26,281 nucleotides of DNA, taken from positions 1 to 26,281 of the IMG/VR virus record IMGVR_UViG_3300050821_005772; one strand, written 5' to 3'. This DNA is from a virus. A program made the translations under genes and the position numbers. This document shows, piece by piece, positions 1-6,275 of the stretch. Each line of letters starts with the position of its first letter. The first letter of the stretch is position 1. The notes beneath the pieces were generated by a model, which did not search any database, was not told the DNA's origin, and saw only the letters and a list, made by a program, of their open reading frames with translations.

Positions 1-211
1 TCCCGGCGCTCGGCTCCCGGCGCTCGGCTCCCGGCGCTCGGCTCCCGGCGCTCGGCTCCCGGCGCTCGGCTCCCTGGCGCTCGGCTCCCTGGCGCTCGGC
101 TCCCGGCGCTCGGCTCCCGGCGCTCGGCTCCCGGCGCTCGGCTCCCGGCGCTCGGCTCCCGGCGCTCGGCTCCCTGGCGCCCAGCTCCCCTGGCGCTCGG
201 CTCCCTGGCGC
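1..211. repeat. 14-15 bp GC-rich tandem repeat array
   Basis: About 15 head-to-tail copies of the unit tcccggcgctcggc fill this stretch. Three copies (starting at 71, 86 and 202) carry an extra T (tccctggcg...), one at 171 ends in cccagc, and one at 186 has tcccctggcg. The first 70 bases are five identical copies. The array decays at its right side and stops near 211. There are no unique spacers between units, so it is a satellite-type array and not a CRISPR. It starts at the window edge, so its true length is unknown. Such arrays are prone to assembly collapse or expansion. Whether it belongs to the host or to the phage cannot be decided from the sequence. Confidence 0.95.
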
Positions 212-224
212 GGGTGCCAAGTTG

Positions 225-310
225 GCCTAGACACGCGAACGCCTAGACAGCCCGGACGCGTCCGGGCCGGGCCGGGCCGGGCCGGGCCGCCGGGCCGCCG
301 GGCCGCCGGC
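225..310. repeat. GGGCC-rich block with 16 bp palindrome
   Basis: The nonamer gcctagaca occurs twice (225-233 and 241-249). It is followed by the perfect palindrome cccggacgcgtccggg at 251-266. Next come short tandem runs of gggcc (about 263-290) and of gccgcc-type units (about 288-310). No open reading frame here looks like a real protein. The segment could form stable hairpins in either strand. It holds no recognisable promoter, tRNA or attachment core. Confidence 0.8.
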
Positions 311-360
311 GACCGACCGCGCCCCTCGGGGGAACCCGAACTTGAATTCCAAGGTGGCGC

Positions 361-452
361 GGGGCTTCTGGCATATCCGACTGCCCCAAGCCCGTCTCGG
401 CTCTTTTGCCGGGCGGCGGGGCTTCTGGCGTACCCGACAACCCCAAGCCCGT
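361..452. repeat. 35 bp direct repeat, two copies
   Basis: The segment at 361-395 and the segment at 418-452 are near-identical 35-mers. Both begin ggggcttctggc and end ccccaagcccgt, with about 5 mismatches in the middle, and the copies are 57 bases apart. They lie between the GC-rich block and the inverted repeat beside the integrase gene. Direct repeats next to an integrase 3' end can be recombinase or excisionase arm-type binding sites, but no binding consensus is known for this enzyme. That role is therefore only a possibility. Confidence 0.75.
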
Positions 453-471
453 ATCACCCTACTCGTGGTAA

Positions 472-558
472 TCTTTATGTGATGGGCGCGTACGCACGTA
501 GGCACGCCCTCGCGCGTATGCGCGTGCGTTCGTGCCTGCGCACCACGTCACATAAAGA
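472..558. repeat. Long imperfect inverted repeat beside integrase
   Basis: The outer arms are perfect: tctttatgtga at 472-482 and tcacataaaga at 548-558. Inner parts pair imperfectly, for example acgcacgtaggcac at 493-506 against gtgcgttcgtgcctgc on the right. The centre (about 512-525, cgcgcgtatgcgcg) is itself nearly self-complementary and rich in alternating purine-pyrimidine steps. The element is 87 bases long and sits 78 bases beyond the integrase stop codon, where attP sites of tyrosine integrases usually lie. It could also be a transcription terminator for leftward genes or a protein-binding cruciform. The structure is seen directly; the function is inferred. Confidence 0.7.
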
Positions 559-648
559 ATAAACACGCGTATATACTATACATGGGATGTAGCGATGTAT
601 GGAGACGTAACGAGGCCGAAAATCAGAAGTTCAGGTTAACCCCCTGAA
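559..648. other. Integrase 3' flank, candidate attachment region
   Basis: This non-coding stretch between the long inverted repeat and the integrase stop codon is AT-richer than its surroundings (for example gtatatactatacatg near 570-583). A small inverted repeat, ttcagg (630-635) and cctgaa (643-648) with a 7-base loop, brackets the integrase stop codon. No tRNA 3' end or duplicated att core can be recognised inside the window, so an attachment site is only expected here by position. Confidence 0.35.
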
Positions 649-1754
649 ATATCAATCTTATCCGCAGCGTTTATCAAATAGTCGGGTTTCAGATGTACGT
701 ATGTCGCCATCACCGTTTTGAGGTCGTCTTGCAGCCATTCGGCGATCTCCACCGGGTTCACGCCCGCTTTGATATGGTTGGTCGCCCATGAATGACGCAG
801 ATCGTGGATGTTCAAATCGGGTTTCTTGGAGTTTTTAACCAGGTTTCGCCACTGGTCGCGGATGCTGACGACGCGGCAGACACGCAGGTCGTGGAGTTTT
901 TCGGGAGTTTTTGCGGGCAACGGACCCCTCAAACCGGCTCGATCGAGCGTTTCGCGGAACGCCCGGAGCAATATCGGCTCCAGTATTTTCGGCGCGGGAA
1001 CGTGGGAACGGCGCTTGTTGCGGTTGGCGGACGGCTTGTCGGACGCGAAGTTGAGCATGATGCGACCACCCGCGCCGCTCCAATTGATCTGGCCCCAAGG
1101 GAGTTCGAGAACGGCTCCCCGGCGCGCCCCGGTGGCGATGGCGATCGTGGCGAACAGGGTGATCGGCTTGAGGTCGCCCTGGCCCTCTGGCGGGCTCGCG
1201 GCGAGCGCCAGCGCCCACAGGTCGCTGACTTCATCGACCGACGCCGAGTTGTTCCTTGGCGGGCTCGACGGGGGAAGCTTGAAACGCGGCAGGTCGGCGG
1301 CGCTGATCATTTCGTGTTCGACGCCGAACCGGAGCGCTGCGCGCAGCGCCCCCAGCTCGCGCCGGATAGTGGCGTCCTTGACGCCCTGTCTGCGCCGCTC
1401 GGCGGCGTAATCGACAATCTCGAACCTCTTGAGAGGATGGTCCGAGCGCGGCCCGAAAGCTCTCAAGACAGGCTTGAGCGCGTTGGCTTGGCCGGTCGTC
1501 TTGCGCTCGCTCTCGCAATCCTTGAGGTAGCGCCCGGCGATCTCGGCTGTCGTGGGCTTGCCGCTGGCGGCGATGATCTGGTTCAGGTCGCGCCAGATTT
1601 CTTCCGCTGTAGTTCGCGCCGCGTCGAAATTTTGTTCGCGAGTAGAGCGCTGTTTCGTCTTGCCGTCTGCGCCTGTCCAACGGAGTTCGTAGTAGCCGTG
1701 GCGGTCAAGCGCGAGTTTGTAGGGCTTGCCGTCATAGAGTTTTTTACCACGCAT
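636..1754 (-). CDS. int: Tyrosine recombinase / phage integrase
   Basis: This site-specific recombinase would integrate and excise the phage chromosome through a covalent 3'-phosphotyrosine intermediate. From the ATG at 1754 it is 372 residues. In the longer frame (GTG at 1805, 389 residues, no Shine-Dalgarno visible) the catalytic motifs are ATGARRG around R228/R229, HDLRHSW with H334 and R337, and the nucleophile Y369 in ATYVHL. The residue that is usually the second His of the LGH motif is Asp (WLQDD, about D360), which is unusual. An N-terminal arm-binding part (about 20-80) and a SAM-like core-binding part (about 85-180) precede the catalytic domain. The start lies inside the overlapping HTH gene on the same strand, and a slippery heptamer sits 9-15 bases into the gene. 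The gene is the outermost gene at the left end, as is usual for a temperate phage. Confidence 0.93.
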   Translation of the reverse strand: MRGKKLYDGKPYKLALDRHGYYELRWTGADGKTKQRSTREQNFDAARTTAEEIWRDLNQIIAASGKPTTAEIAGRYLKDCESERKTTGQANALKPVLRAFGPRSDHPLKRFEIVDYAAERRRQGVKDATIRRELGALRAALRFGVEHEMISAADLPRFKLPPSSPPRNNSASVDEVSDLWALALAASPPEGQGDLKPITLFATIAIATGARRGAVLELPWGQINWSGAGGRIMLNFASDKPSANRNKRRSHVPAPKILEPILLRAFRETLDRAGLRGPLPAKTPEKLHDLRVCRVVSIRDQWRNLVKNSKKPDLNIHDLRHSWATNHIKAGVNPVEIAEWLQDDLKTVMATYVHLKPDYLINAADKIDISGG

Positions 1755-1918
1755 AATTTGCTCGCTTCGATGAAGGTGAGAAAGTCTTGGAGTTCGATGA
1801 GACACGGGCGGCCTTTGAGAAAGCGAAGGCCGGAAGTTTTGCGCCAGCGCGCGACTGTCTGCGCCGACTTACGAACGAGTTCGCCCGCTTCGCGGTCGGT
1901 CAGCCACTTTGTTGTCAT
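1583..1918 (-). CDS. Small HTH protein, excisionase-like (overlaps integrase)
   Basis: The first 55 residues form a compact MerR/Xis-like helix-turn-helix: WLTDREAGELVRKSAQTVARW is the predicted HTH, followed by a wing-like GRPCLIELQDFLTFIE. This is the size and form of recombination directionality factors. After residue 55 the frame runs on for another 56 low-complexity, Ser/Thr/Arg-rich residues out of phase with the integrase, giving 111 residues in all. The authentic domain ends almost exactly where the integrase ATG lies (1754). It begins 50 bases inside the end of the repressor gene, so repressor, HTH protein and integrase are probably one transcript. Either the tail is simply overlap-encoded, or ribosomes shift by -1 at 1739-1745 and make a 427-residue HTH-integrase fusion. 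Confidence 0.7.
   Translation of the reverse strand: MTTKWLTDREAGELVRKSAQTVARWRKTSGLRFLKGRPCLIELQDFLTFIEASKLCVVKNSMTASPTNSRLTATATTNSVGQAQTARRNSALLANKISTRRELQRKKSGAT
1739..1745 (-). promoter_or_regulatory. A_AAA_AAC slippery heptamer (candidate -1 frameshift site)
   Basis: On the minus strand the sequence reads gtA AAA AAC tct in the HTH frame (codons 58-61). It follows the X_XXY_YYZ pattern of bacterial and viral -1 frameshift sites. After a one-base backward slip the reading becomes ggt aaa aaa ctc tat gac, which is exactly the integrase frame. A weak 5 bp stem (caagc / gcttg) lies downstream, and no strong upstream Shine-Dalgarno stimulator is visible. The heptamer and its phase are seen directly; frameshifting itself is inferred. 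Confidence 0.45.
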
Positions 1919-2477
1919 CTGTCTTAGTCCCTGTTTTCGCCTCTGTTTTCGCCTCTGTTTTCGCCTCTGGCTTAGCTTCTGGCTTAACTTCGACGACGAG
2001 CGTTTGGCCGACTGCGTTCTCGATCAGCACGTCGTAGTTGGTCGCTAGTAGGAACATGATTTTCGCTGCGACTTGTTCAGGCACCAGTTTGTTGACGCGC
2101 AGAAAAACTTTGTCGCTTTCGCCCTGCACCTTGGTGATCGAGTACGTTGGATTGGCTTGTTCGATCATCGCGTCGCCGATGCGGTCGGGCGCAAGCTCGG
2201 CGACCTCGACGCCGAGCGTGTCGGCGATCTTTTTCAGGTTGCGCGGGTCTGGCACTGCCTTGCCCGCGACATAGACACTGATCCGGTCGCGGTTCTTTGC
2301 GACCTCGTAGCCGCTCTTGGTCGTCGTCTTGCCCCAGACGGCGCGCGCAAGATCGCTGTAGTTCCAGCCTTTTTGATCGAGGAGTTGCTGCAATCGGCGG
2401 CCAAAGGCTTGCTGACCTATTTCCATCGTCGGCGGACTGTCGGCTCGATGGGATACAAACACTCTTTTTGCAGGCAT
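1869..2477 (-). CDS. XRE-family HTH regulator, probable phage repressor
   Basis: The 202-residue protein has a Cro/cI-type helix-turn-helix in about residues 25-95: FGRRLQQLLDQKGWNYSDLA leads into the recognition part, and PDPRNLKKIADTLGVEVAEL ends the domain. A middle part (about 100-160) has no peptidase catalytic signature that I can see, so it does not look like a LexA-type self-cleaving repressor. The C-terminus is a run of Lys-Thr-Glu-Ala and Lys-Pro-Glu-Ala repeats followed by a basic end. The ATG at 2477 has an aagga Shine-Dalgarno about 9 bases upstream. It is transcribed away from the replication operon and leads the lysogeny block, so it most likely represses the early promoter in 2540-2990 and probably its own. 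It overlaps the next gene by 50 bases. Confidence 0.8.
   Translation of the reverse strand: MPAKRVFVSHRADSPPTMEIGQQAFGRRLQQLLDQKGWNYSDLARAVWGKTTTKSGYEVAKNRDRISVYVAGKAVPDPRNLKKIADTLGVEVAELAPDRIGDAMIEQANPTYSITKVQGESDKVFLRVNKLVPEQVAAKIMFLLATNYDVLIENAVGQTLVVEVKPEAKPEAKTEAKTEAKTGTKTDDNKVADRPRSGRTRS
1931..1990. repeat. Five 12 bp tandem repeats in the repressor C-terminus
   Basis: Three identical units ctgttttcgcct (1931-1966) are followed by two diverged units, ctggcttagctt and ctggcttaactt (1967-1990). On the minus strand they encode the PEAKPEAKTEAKTEAKT stretch of the repressor. The 12 bp unit keeps frame, so slippage would change tail length without breaking the protein. Confidence 0.9.
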
Positions 2478-2510
2478 GGTGGCGGTTCCTTTCAGTTGGT
2501 GGTGGTTGTC

Positions 2511-2534
2511 GTTTTTGTCTCTTTTGTAACAGAC
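2511..2534 (-). promoter_or_regulatory. Shared leader motif, copy 1 (repressor gene)
   Basis: Read on the minus strand this is gtctgttac followed directly by aaaagagacaaaaac. The same two halves recur on the plus strand at 12222-12254, with 10 extra bases between them. Here the element covers the predicted -10 region and the transcription start area of the repressor gene, 34-57 bases upstream of its ATG, so it is well placed to be an operator. Confidence 0.5.
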
Positions 2535-2550
2535 GGTAACACACTGTCAA
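2523..2550 (-). promoter_or_regulatory. Predicted promoter for repressor block
   Basis: On the minus strand TTGACA (2550-2545) is a perfect -35 match. It is followed after 16 bases by TACAAA (2528-2523), a 4-of-6 match to the -10 consensus. It points toward the repressor start at 2477, leaving a leader of about 35-40 bases. The -35 box forms an inverted repeat with the opposite -35 box at 2560-2565. Confidence 0.45.
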
Positions 2551-2559
2551 GTCAAACCG

Positions 2560-2588
2560 TTGACACTTGGTAAATTTGAAACGATTGT
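2560..2588 (+). promoter_or_regulatory. Possible rightward early promoter
   Basis: TTGACA at 2560-2565 is a perfect -35 match on the plus strand. At 17 bases distance lies gattgt, a weak -10 (3 of 6). It faces the replication operon that begins at 2991. Together with the leftward -35 box it makes tgtcaa-N9-ttgaca, a symmetrical target a dimeric repressor could cover. A second TTGACA at 2891-2896 lies closer to the operon but also lacks a good -10. Confidence 0.3.
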
Positions 2589-2990
2589 AAAGTCCGCAAT
2601 AAAAAGGCTGTCGGACACAAAAATACACATTTGGCGCACATCCCGCACAGATGTTCTATCTGTCTTAAATTGTAGGAACTGACAAAAAACAATACTACCC
2701 GCTCGTTGTTCCCAGAAAGCTGTGGACAAGATGTTAACGCAGCGAGATCAACGATTTGCGTGCGAAAAGCGCTCGTCAACTGACTTTTAGGTGGAGGCGC
2801 GTTTACCGCACATAGGTTGTATGCAGGCCAGCGCCTGAAAGTGGAATAGGCAAAAATACTCAACATAGGTGAAACTACGGATTGACCGTCTTGACAACCG
2901 GATCACGGTCGGTTCTGTTCAAGGCGCTAGCCGACACAAGCCAGCAAAAAATTTCTGTCCACAGGAAAAAGCAGGGAAGGACCGTCCCGA
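2589..2990. other. Non-coding early control region
   Basis: This roughly 400-base gap is lower in GC than the genes around it and holds no convincing gene. Visible items are short A/T runs (for example gacaaaaaacaatac near 2681-2695), a TTGACA at 2891-2896, and gaccg (2884-2888) with cggtc (2906-2910), an inverted pair flanking that box. The motif accgt(ct)ttgac appears both at 2557-2564 and at 2886-2895. It probably holds operators and the early leader. No riboswitch or small RNA can be named. Confidence 0.5.
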
Positions 2991-3491
2991 GTGCGGTATT
3001 GCGGCATCGATCCTGGCTTGAGCGGCGCGGTCGCCTTCATCCGCCCCGACGCGGCGCATCCCTCCAATCGTCTCGCCGTGTTCGACGCGCCATTGGTAGG
3101 CGGCGAGTTCGACGGCGTCGCCTTCGCCAAGCTGCTCGCCGAGCGTTTGCCAGACATGGTTGCGATCGAACACGCGTTCTCGCGTCCCGGTCAAGGCGTC
3201 AGCTCGACGTTCAAATTCGGGAGGACGTTCGGCCAGGCGCTGGGCGTGATCCAGGCGCTCGGAATTCCCTACGAGCTGGTGTCGCCGTCTGTCTGGAAAA
3301 AACACTTCAAGATCACGCCCAACTCGCCAAAAGACGCGTCCCGGCTTGTCTGCAAACGGCTTTATCCGGGGGCCGACATCCCGTTGAAGAAACACCACGG
3401 GCGCGCTGACGCAATTTTGATCGCCCACTACGCGTGGCAACGCTTGACGACAGTGAAGAAAACTGAACCCGAAGTGTTGTGTGAAGTATGA
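2991..3491 (+). CDS. RuvC-like Holliday junction resolvase
   Basis: This RNase H-fold endonuclease would cut four-way junctions or branched replication and packaging intermediates. The 166-residue protein opens with CGIDPGLSG, which carries the first catalytic acid D7. The second acid is E60 in VAIEHAF. The C-terminal pair is H137 and D140 in KKHHGRADAILIA. Spacing and length fit phage and bacterial RuvC (about 160-170 residues). The start is GTG at 2991 with agggaagg about 10 bases upstream. It is the first gene of the plus-strand operon, and its stop overlaps the next start in ATGA, which implies translational coupling to the helicase. Resolvases of this kind often accompany phage-encoded recombination and replication genes. 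Confidence 0.88.
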   Translation: MRYCGIDPGLSGAVAFIRPDAAHPSNRLAVFDAPLVGGEFDGVAFAKLLAERLPDMVAIEHAFSRPGQGVSSTFKFGRTFGQALGVIQALGIPYELVSPSVWKKHFKITPNSPKDASRLVCKRLYPGADIPLKKHHGRADAILIAHYAWQRLTTVKKTEPEVLCEV

Positions 3492-4930
3492 GCGCCCCCC
3501 TCGAACTCGAGCCCTACCAGGAAGAGTGCCGGGATTGGCTGGCGGGTGTCTCGCGCCGCTGTCTGGCGGGCGACCCCGGCATCGGCAAGACCCCGATCGG
3601 CGTGGAAGTCTGCGACAAATTGAACGCTGAGCGGGTGCTCGATCTCTGCCCGGCGATCGCGCTCGAAGTCTGGCGCAGACACTTCCTGACGTGGAGCCAC
3701 CGGGGTCTGCCCATTGTGATCGTGCGCGCCGCAAGCGACCTGCGTCCGGGGCCGGGCGTGTTCATCCTGTCCTATTCGCTTGCTGCGCTGCGCAAAGACA
3801 TCGGCATGATGATCCGGGGCGGCGAGCCGTTCGATGTGATGTTGCTCGACGAGGCCCATGCGCTTAAGAATTCTCAGAGCAGCCGGACCCAACAGGTCTA
3901 CGGGATGGAAGCGCGAGCGGGAGCAGACAGCTACGTCGCCAACGCACGCCATGTCTACGCCCTGACGGGCTCTCCCACGCCCAACCACGCTGGCGAGCTT
4001 TACCCGCATCTACGTGCGCTCGCGCCCGAGTTGATCCGCACCAACACGGGTCAGCCGATGGACGAGTACACGTTCCTGCAACGCTACACTCGGGGCGTCG
4101 AAGCGCCCGAAGGTTGGCGTGTCCACGGCAACAAAAACGCTGACGAACTGCGCCAACGCATCAAGCCGTTCATCAAGCGCGTCACCAAGAAACAGGCTTT
4201 CGGCTCGCGCGGCTACGTTGAGCCGCTGGTCGCGACCTACCCGTTGCCAGACAGCGTCTTGCCCAAGGATTTCAGGCCGACCAACGCGCCGCGTCTCAGC
4301 GAGCTGGCCCGGCGTCATGAGAGCGGCGTGATCAACGACGACGAGTTTATGCTCGCGGCGCGCAATCAGATCGGCGAATTCGCCAAGCTGAGACACGAAG
4401 TCGGCGTGGCTAAGGTCGAGGGCGTCGCCCAGCTCGTCGAGAACGACCTCGCCGCTAGACACGACGAGAAGATTGTCGTGTTCGCCTGGCACTTGGATGT
4501 GATCGATCGGCTCGCCAACCGGCTCTCTAAGAACCGGGTCCGGGTCGAAGTCATCGTCGGCTCGACGCCGCAGGCCGAGCGCACGAAGTCCATCGATGCT
4601 TTCCAGACACGCGACGAGCCGCGCGTCATCATCATCCAGATGGCCGCCGGAGGGCACGTCATCACCCTCACCCGGTCGCACAACGTGATCATCGTCGAGC
4701 CCGATCCGGTGCCGGAGAACAACCGCCAGCCGATCTCGCGCTGCGACAGGTTCGGGCAGACAGAGCGTGTCTTGGCGCGGCTGATCTCGATCCCCGGCAC
4801 GATTGACGACAGGATTGCCGACATCTGCGCGCGCAAAATCCGCGACATCAGTTTCCTCATTGACGGTCAGCAGACAGCGACGGCTGCGACCCAGGGGGCA
4901 ACCTTCCCGCCGCTGCCAGTGGAGCCGTAG
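3488..4930 (+). CDS. SNF2/DEAD-like superfamily 2 helicase
   Basis: This ATP-dependent DNA translocase of the SNF2 type would remodel forks or strip proteins during phage replication. In 480 residues it carries the Q-like motif LEPYQEE (7-13), Walker A GDPGIGKT (28-35), Walker B DEAH (121-124), motif III TGSPTPN (160-166), and in the second RecA-like domain KIVVFAWHLDVID (328-340), VIVGSTPQAER (356-365), and motif VI QPISRCDRFGQTERV (414-428) with the Arg finger. It is compact compared with cellular SNF2 proteins but normal for phage versions. The ATG at 3488 overlaps the resolvase stop. In many temperate phages a SNF2 helicase lies in the same replication module as DUF2800, DUF2815, polymerase and VapE-like primase genes, as here. 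Confidence 0.92.
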   Translation: MSAPLELEPYQEECRDWLAGVSRRCLAGDPGIGKTPIGVEVCDKLNAERVLDLCPAIALEVWRRHFLTWSHRGLPIVIVRAASDLRPGPGVFILSYSLAALRKDIGMMIRGGEPFDVMLLDEAHALKNSQSSRTQQVYGMEARAGADSYVANARHVYALTGSPTPNHAGELYPHLRALAPELIRTNTGQPMDEYTFLQRYTRGVEAPEGWRVHGNKNADELRQRIKPFIKRVTKKQAFGSRGYVEPLVATYPLPDSVLPKDFRPTNAPRLSELARRHESGVINDDEFMLAARNQIGEFAKLRHEVGVAKVEGVAQLVENDLAARHDEKIVVFAWHLDVIDRLANRLSKNRVRVEVIVGSTPQAERTKSIDAFQTRDEPRVIIIQMAAGGHVITLTRSHNVIIVEPDPVPENNRQPISRCDRFGQTERVLARLISIPGTIDDRIADICARKIRDISFLIDGQQTATAATQGATFPPLPVEP

Positions 4931-4934
4931 AACC

Positions 4935-5441
4935 ATGCCTGTCTCGATGACGATTACCGGCGAAGACGAAGTTGATTTCCGCCGCGCCCTTTGCCGCCTC
5001 GCCGCGCCTTATCTCGAAAACTTTGTCGAGGCAGGCGGCTTCGATGATCCTTTTGAACCCGAGGCGACCGAGCCGCCGCATCCAAACATGACGGCGACAG
5101 CCGCCGCGCCGGAGCCCGCGCCCGATCCCGCGCCGGAGACGCCGAAGAAAGGCGGACGCCCGAAGGGCTCGACCAACAAGCCCAAGACCAACGGCAGCGG
5201 CGCGGAGCCGCCGCAGACAGAGGCGCAGCCGCAACCCACGCCCGGCGAAGTCGTGGAGGTTTTGCCCCTCACCGAGCAAATCCAGATCATCACCGATGCG
5301 GCCCACGATCACCCTGAGAAGTTCAAGCCGTTGCTGGTGCCGCTGCGCGAGAAGCTGGGCGTTCAATACATCTCGAAGGCGTTGGAGAAGGACCGCCCGA
5401 CCCTGCAAACGTTCATCCACGAGCACGGGCTCGCTGTCTGA
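4935..5441 (+). CDS. Hypothetical protein with AT-hook-like segment
   Basis: I do not recognise the family. From the ATG at 4935 the protein has 168 residues in three parts. The N-terminus is acidic (about 1-55, rich in Asp, Glu and Phe). A low-complexity middle of Pro, Ala, Glu and Gln holds KKGGRPKGSTNKPK, which fits the GRPKG core of an AT-hook minor-groove-binding motif. The C-terminal globular part (about 105-168, LTEQIQIITDAAHDHPEKFK...) looks helical. It follows the helicase by 4 bases and precedes the nuclease by 3, so it is co-translated with both. A role as a DNA-tethering partner of one of them is inference. A longer in-frame ORF upstream overlaps the helicase and is unlikely. Confidence 0.75.
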   Translation: MPVSMTITGEDEVDFRRALCRLAAPYLENFVEAGGFDDPFEPEATEPPHPNMTATAAAPEPAPDPAPETPKKGGRPKGSTNKPKTNGSGAEPPQTEAQPQPTPGEVVEVLPLTEQIQIITDAAHDHPEKFKPLLVPLREKLGVQYISKALEKDRPTLQTFIHEHGLAV

Positions 5442-5444
5442 ACG

Positions 5445-6275
5445 ATGGGCCGTCCAGACACGATCTTTCTCGACGAGAACAGGCACGGCTCGGCCCACGC
5501 CAGGCTGAGCGCGTCGGGATCGTCGATCTGGTTGAACTGCGAGAGCGCTCCGGCGCTCGCGCTAACCTGTCCGCCGAGGTCGGTGGGCGAAGCTGCCAAG
5601 ATAGGCACGATCGCCCACTGGCTCGGCGAGCAACAACTGCGCAACCCGAAATTCCTGCCGCCGCTGCACGTCATGATGGGGGGCGTCGTCTATGACGTGA
5701 CGCTCGAACTCATGTTGGCTGTGTCTGTTTATGTGACCTACGTGCAAAGCATAATCAAACAAGCGACCCTGTACGGGATCGAAGCGAACGTCGATCTCGC
5801 CCCCTTGTGGGTTCCCGGCGCACCGCCCGAGCCAGTGTTCGGGACTGCCGACTTTTGGGCGATCGTCGGCGATTGCCTGATCGTGGTCGATTACAAGAAT
5901 GGGCGCGGCAAGTTCGTGTCTCCGGTCGAGAACCCGCAGGCGACGTTCTACGCGCTCGGTGTCTACCTCAAGCTCAACGGCGTGGAGCGTCGGCGAGTGC
6001 GCCGGGTCCGCATCGTGATCGTGCAACCGAATTCCGAGGGCGAGCACGTCCGGGGCTGGGACATCCCGGCGGGCGACCTGATCTTCTGGGGCTACGCTGT
6101 CTTGAAGCCCGCCGCAGACAGAATATTCGCGGGCAAGCCTGGCCCCTTCGCGGTCGGCGCGTGGTGCTGGTTCTGCCCAGGCGCGCTCTTGTGTCCGGCC
6201 AAAGCCGAAGAGCGCCAGCTCGTGGCGCTGAGCGATTTCCCTGTCTGGGACGAACAAGAGAAGGAGCTGATCTGA
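5445..6275 (+). CDS. DUF2800 / Cas4-like PD-(D/E)XK nuclease
   Basis: This is predicted to be a Cas4/AddB-related exonuclease acting on phage or host DNA ends. The 276-residue protein has the PD-(D/E)XK core: E113, D136 in FGTADFW, D149-Y-K151 in IVVDYKNG, and Q165 in NPQATFYALG. One Cys near the N-terminus (C32, LNCESAP) and three near the C-terminus (C241, C244, C250 in WCWFCPGALLCPA) have the arrangement of the 4Fe-4S cluster of Cas4, AddB and DUF2800 proteins. H58 of TIAHWLGE matches the conserved His of the family. It lies three bases after the AT-hook-like gene, and its stop overlaps the next start (TGATG). DUF2800 next to DUF2815 is a widespread phage replication pairing. Its likely job is end processing for recombination-dependent replication. 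Confidence 0.88.
   Translation: MGRPDTIFLDENRHGSAHARLSASGSSIWLNCESAPALALTCPPRSVGEAAKIGTIAHWLGEQQLRNPKFLPPLHVMMGGVVYDVTLELMLAVSVYVTYVQSIIKQATLYGIEANVDLAPLWVPGAPPEPVFGTADFWAIVGDCLIVVDYKNGRGKFVSPVENPQATFYALGVYLKLNGVERRRVRRVRIVIVQPNSEGEHVRGWDIPAGDLIFWGYAVLKPAADRIFAGKPGPFAVGAWCWFCPGALLCPAKAEERQLVALSDFPVWDEQEKELI

Noticed and set aside
1-211. CRISPR array
   Set aside because: The repeats are directly adjacent, with no unique spacers, and are only 14-16 bp long.
227-505. Minus-strand 92-codon ORF in the repeat region
   Set aside because: The product is Arg/Pro/Ala low-complexity from GC-rich repeats, with no ribosome binding site.
792-2048. 418-codon plus-strand ORF opposite the integrase
   Set aside because: It lies antisense to the integrase and repressor genes, which have clear catalytic and HTH motifs. 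It is a GC-rich shadow frame with no recognisable domain.
5445-6275. CRISPR-associated Cas4 of a CRISPR system
   Set aside because: No cas1, cas2 or repeat array is present. The neighbours are phage replication genes, so it is the DUF2800 phage relative.
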